Positions 60,135 through 64,000 of a stretch of 64,000 nt of DNA are shown here, one piece after another (position 1 is the stretch's first letter; every line of letters begins with the position of its first letter). The notes under the pieces are model-generated. The model was not told the DNA's origin, did not search any database, and saw only the letters and a program-made list of their open reading frames with translations. The DNA is from Prinia subflava (Eukaryota > Chordata > Aves > Passeriformes > Cisticolidae), in assembly GCF_021018805.1 (NCBI RefSeq), contig NC_086254.1:62001-126000 (forward strand). The letters are read 5' to 3'. Made by a program: the position numbers and the translations under genes.

Positions 60135-62288
60135 CTGTGACACGATAGCTATGGAATCCCCAGCATTGCTCCCTTTGTGACACCACAGAGGTGGCAGTTG
60201 CTGATTTGCTCCCTTTGTCACACCACAGAAGTGCTAGCCCCAGCATTGCTCCCTTTGTCACACCAGACAGGTAGAAATACATGCATTATTCCCTTTGAGA
60301 CACCACATAGAGAGCTTCCTCTGTTTTCTTCCCTTTGTGACACCACAGAGGTTGCAGTTGCAGGTTTGCACCCTTTGTGACACCACAGAGGTGGCAGCCC
60401 CAGAATTGCTCCCTTTTAGACACCACAAATGTGGCAGCTCCAGCATTGCTCCCTTTGTGACACCACAGATGTGGCCGACCCAGCCTATCTCCAGTTGTGA
60501 CCCCACAGATGTTCCAGCCCCAGCGTTGCTACTTTTGTGACGCCACAGAGGTGGCAGTTGCAGATTTGCTCCCTTTGTCACACCACAGAGGTGGTAGCCC
60601 CAGCATTGCTCCCTTTGTCACACCAGACAGGTGGAAATACACGCCTTGTTCCCTTTGTGACACCACAGCGGTGGAATCCCCAGCATTGCTCCCTTTGTGA
60701 CACCACAGAGGTGGCAGTTGCAGATTTGCTCCCTTTGTCACACCACAGAAGTGGTAGCCCCAGCATTGACACCTTTGTGACACCAGACACGTGGATATAC
60801 ATGCATTATTCCCTTTGAGACACCACATAGAGAGCTGCCCCTTTTTTGTTCAGTTTGTGACACCACAGAGGTTGCAGTTGCAGGTTTGCACCCTTTGTGA
60901 CACCACAGATGTGGCAGCTCCAGCTTTGCTCTCTTTGTGACACCACAGAAGTGGCAGCTACAGGTTTGCCCCCATTTTGACATGACAAAGGTGGCATCCC
61001 CAGAATTGCTCCCTTATTGACACCACAAATGTGGCAGCTCCAGCATTGCTCCCTTTGTGACACCATAGATGTGACCAACCCAGCTTTGCTCCATTTGTGA
61101 CCCCACAGAGGTTCCAGCCCCAGCGTTGCTACTTTTGTGACCCCACAGAGGTGGAAGTTGCAGATTTGCTCCCTTTGTCACACCACAGAGGTGATAGACC
61201 CAGCATTGCTCCCTTTGTCACACCAGACAGGTGGAAATACACGCCTTGTTCCCTTTGTTACTCCACAGCGCTGGAAGCCCCAGCATTGTTCCATTTGTGA
61301 CATCACAGAGGTGGAAGCCCAGCATTGCTCCCTTTGTAACACCACAGAGGTTTCAGTTGCAGATTTGCTCCCGTTGTGACACCACAGATTTGGCCTGCCC
61401 AGCTTTCTTCCCTTTGTGACACCACAGATTTGGCCTGCCCAGCTTTCTTCCCTTTGTGACACCACAGAGGTGCCAGCCCCAGCGTTGCTCCTTATGTAAC
61501 ACCACAGAAGTGGAAGTCCCAGGTTTGTTCCCTTTGTGACAACACAGAGGTGGAATCCCCAGCATTGCTCCCTTTGTGACAACACAGAGGTGGCAGTTGC
61601 AGATTTGCTCCCTTTGTCACACCACAGAAGTGGTAGCCCCAGCATTGCAACCTTTGTCACACCAGACAGGTGGAAATACATGCATTATTCCCTTTGAGAC
61701 ACCACATAGAGAGCTGCCTCTGTTTTGTTCCCTTTGTGACACCACAGATGTGGCAGCTCCAACTTTGCTCTCTTTGTGACACCACAGAAGTGGCAGCTAC
61801 AGGTTTGCCCCCATTTTGACATGACAGAGGTGGCAACCCCAGAATTGCTCCCTTATTGACACCACAAAGGTGGCAGCTCCAGCATTGCTCCCTTTGTGAC
61901 ACCACAGATTTGGCCTGCCCAGCTTTCTTCCCTTTGTGACACCAAAGAGGTGCCAGCCCCAGCGTTGCTCCTTATGTTACACCACAGAGGTGGAAGTTCC
62001 AGCTTTGTTCCCTTTGTGACAACACAGAGGTGGCAGACCCAGCATTGCTCCCTTTTGCACAGCACCGATTTGGAAGTTCCAAATTTGCTCTCTTTGTGAC
62101 ATCTGTGAAGTGCAGGCCACAATAATCCTCTTTGTGACACCAGAGTTGTGGCAGCCCCGCTTTGCTCCCTTTGTGACACCAGAAGGGTGGAAGTTCCACC
62201 CTTTTTCACTTTGGGACACCACATTCATGGCAGCCCCAGCTTTGCCCCCTTTGTGACACCACAGAGCTTGCAGCCCCAATATTCCCTC
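60135..62288 (+). repeat. Monomer run 34 (2,154 bp)
   Basis: Length is 53 x 40 + 34, three monomers longer than run 31. A tandem GATTTGGCCTGCCC pair lies near 61386-61465. The first part has CAGCCTATCTCC, shared with run 17 but not with run 31. Confidence 0.85.
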
Positions 62289-62742
62289 CCACGGAGATGA
62301 CCCAAGGGAAGCGTCCAGACCTCGGCAAAGTCAACACAACTGAGCCTTACCTTACTGGCTTCAGCCTGGGCTCATGTGGATTCCTCTGCACTCCGCTCCA
62401 ACAAGGTTCCCTTGGCCAGCTCCACTCTTCGCCTCTCAAATGTCACATCCATCCAGTAACAGAGCTCTTCCCAGAGCTGATGGAGAAAAGTCAGGAAATG
62501 AAACACCAAAGCTCACCAAGAAACAAACTACTTTTCCCCACTCAGAGCTGCTTCCTCCCTCAGTACTTTCACCTCCGCACACACAGCACCTGAGAATGCA
62601 AGCAATCAGCGTTCCTGAGGCACATGTGCAGCTAAAAGAGCTTGAAGACAGCCTTTTCTCAGAGAGAAAAGACCACTTTTCTCAGCTCAGTGAACAAGGC
62701 CTGTTGGTAGGCAGAGGGAGGACCCTTGCAAAGGGCGAGGCC
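62289..62742 (+). repeat. Module, copy 35 (454 bp, 4-bp insertion)
   Basis: As copy 32, but with CACCTCCGCAC and, just after the module, CTGTGACAGG. Confidence 0.9.
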
Positions 62743-64000
62743 CTGTGACAGGATAGCTATGGAATCCCCAGCATTGCTCCCTTTGTGACACCACAGAGGT
62801 GGCAGTTGCAGATTTGCTCCCTTTGTCACACCACAGAAGTGCTAGCCCCAGCATTGCTCCCTTTGTCACACCAGACAGGTGGAAATACATGCATTATTAC
62901 TTTTGAGACACCACATAGAGAGCTTCCTCTGTTTTCTTCCCTTTGTGACACCACAGAGGTTGCAGTTGCAGGTTTGCACCCTTTGTGACACCACAGATGT
63001 GGCCCGCCCAGCTTTGCTCCCTTTGTGACACCACAGAGGTGCCAGCTCCTGTGTTGCTCCTTCTGTTACACCACAGAGGTGGCAGCTCCAGCTTTGCTCC
63101 CTTTGTCACACCACAGAACTGGCAGCTACAGGTTTGCCCCTTTTTTGACACGACAGAGGTGGCAGCCCCACAATTGCTCCCTTTGTGACACCACAAAGGT
63201 GGCAGCCCCAGCATTGCTCCCTTTGTGACACCGCAGATGTAGCAGCCCCAGCATTGCTCCCTTTGTGACACCACAGCGGTGGCCGGCCCAGCGTTGCTCC
63301 ATTTGTGACACCACAGAGGTTCCAGCCCCAGCGTTGCTACTTTTGTGACCCACAGAGGTGGCAGTTGCAGATTTGCTCCCTTTGTGACACCACAGAGGTG
63401 GTAGCCCCAGCATTGCTCCCTTTGTCACACCAGACAGCTGGAAATACACTCCTTATTCCCTTTGTTACGCCACAGCGCTGGAAGCCCCAGCATTGTTCCA
63501 TTTGTGACATCACAGAGGTGGAAGCCCAGCATTGCTCCCTTTGTGACGCCACAGAGGTGGCAGTTGCAGATTTGCTCCCGTTGTGACACCACAGACGTGG
63601 TAGCCCCAGCATTGCTCCCTTTGTGACACCACAGATTTGGCCTGCCCAGCTTTCTTCCCTTTGTGACACCACAGAGGTGCCAGCCCCAGCGTTGCTCCTT
63701 ATGTTACACCACAGAGGTGGAAGTTCCAGCTTTGTTCCCTTTGTGACAACACAGAGGTGGCAGACCCAGCTTTGCTCGCTTTTGCACAGCACCGAGGTGG
63801 AAGTTCCAAATTTGCTCTCTTTGTGACATCAGTAAGGTGCAGGCCACAATAATCCTCTTTGTGACACCATAGTGGTGGCAGCCCCGCTTTGCTCCCGTTG
63901 TGATATCAGAAAGGTGGAAGTTCTACCTTTTTTCCCTTTGGGACACCACAATCATGGCAGTCCCAGCTTTGCCCCCTTTGTGACACCACAGAGCTTGCAG
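62743..64000 (+). repeat. Monomer run 35 (cut by window end)
   Basis: Counterpart of runs 18 and 32. The window stops in the last leader monomer (GAGCTTGCAG), so the next module would be expected within about 20 bases. Confidence 0.9.

Larger units (their letters stand above)
1..64000 (+). repeat. Composite satellite array (40-bp monomers plus 35 copies of a 450-bp module)
   Basis: The whole window is one tandem array. The basic monomer is 40 bp; its most constant parts are TTTGTGACACCACAGAGG and CCCCAGCATTGCTCCC, and its consensus is about 60% GC (8 A, 14 C, 10 G, 8 T). Monomers are strongly diverged from one another, yet each variant type recurs at the same place relative to the module, as in higher-order satellites. 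The orientation never changes. Neither end shows a boundary with unique DNA. No tRNA, rRNA, microsatellite tract of any length or known transposon end was seen. The family is not one I recognise. A vertebrate host is inferred from CpG depletion only. Confidence 0.95.
59685..64000 (+). repeat. Superunit H4, copy 3 (cut by window end)
   Basis: Tandem to copy 2. Its first unit is 2,604 bp, 120 bp (three monomers) longer than in copy 2. Its second module (62289) shares private changes with module 32, for example CTTACTGG and AAGCTCACC. The third unit lies outside the window. Confidence 0.75.

Noticed and set aside
1..64000. Centromeric satellite with a CENP-B box
   Set aside because: No TTCG...CGGG type box was noticed in the monomer or module, and the unit length is unlike typical centromere monomers. 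The chromosomal location cannot be told from sequence.

Overview
This window is one continuous satellite-type repeat array with no protein-coding gene, RNA gene or recognisable transposable element. It starts and ends inside the array, so the true array is longer than 64 kb. CpG is scarce, and several of the sites that vary between copies are CG/TG or CG/CA differences. That points to a eukaryote with methylated DNA, most likely a vertebrate. I cannot name the species, and I do not recognise the repeat as a catalogued family.

The array has three nested levels. Level 1 is a monomer of 40 bp, about 60% GC, built around TTTGTGACACCACAGAGG and CCCCAGCATTGCTCCC. Roughly 1,200 diverged monomers fill about 48 kb (48,220 bp divided by 40). 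Level 2 is a composite unit: a 450-bp non-monomeric module followed by a run of monomers. The module occurs 35 times, always on the same strand, at 71, 1434, 2998 and so on to 62289. The runs between modules vary from 707 to 2,511 bp, but nearly all are n x 40 plus about 30 to 34 bp, so units gained and lost whole monomers. Level 3 is a set of superunits of several composite units: a 3,046-bp dimer repeated three times (71-9089), a duplication of about 6.4 kb with later changes (about 15050-28712), a 5,046-bp tandem duplication (about 44150-54243), and a 6,291-bp trimer at 26923, 53394 and 59685.

Each module has position-specific neighbours. A leader of diverged monomers lies upstream (CACAATAATCC, a T-rich TTCTACCTTTTTTCC and GAGCTTGCAGCCCC in order), and a fixed set of monomers follows it (GGAATCCCC, CAGTTGCAG, GTGGTAGCC, GACAGGTGGAAATAC). 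Nine long runs also contain a leader with no module after it.

Open reading frames are plentiful on both strands because the monomer lacks stops in several frames. Since 40 is not a multiple of 3, the frame rotates and gives pseudo-peptides with a 40-residue period. A frame through the module stays open in most copies, but differences between copies mostly change amino acids and a 4-bp indel shifts its upstream part, so I do not call it coding. The points most worth checking are the origin of the 450-bp module, its conserved splice-like and hairpin signals, and the turnover history recorded in the superunits.
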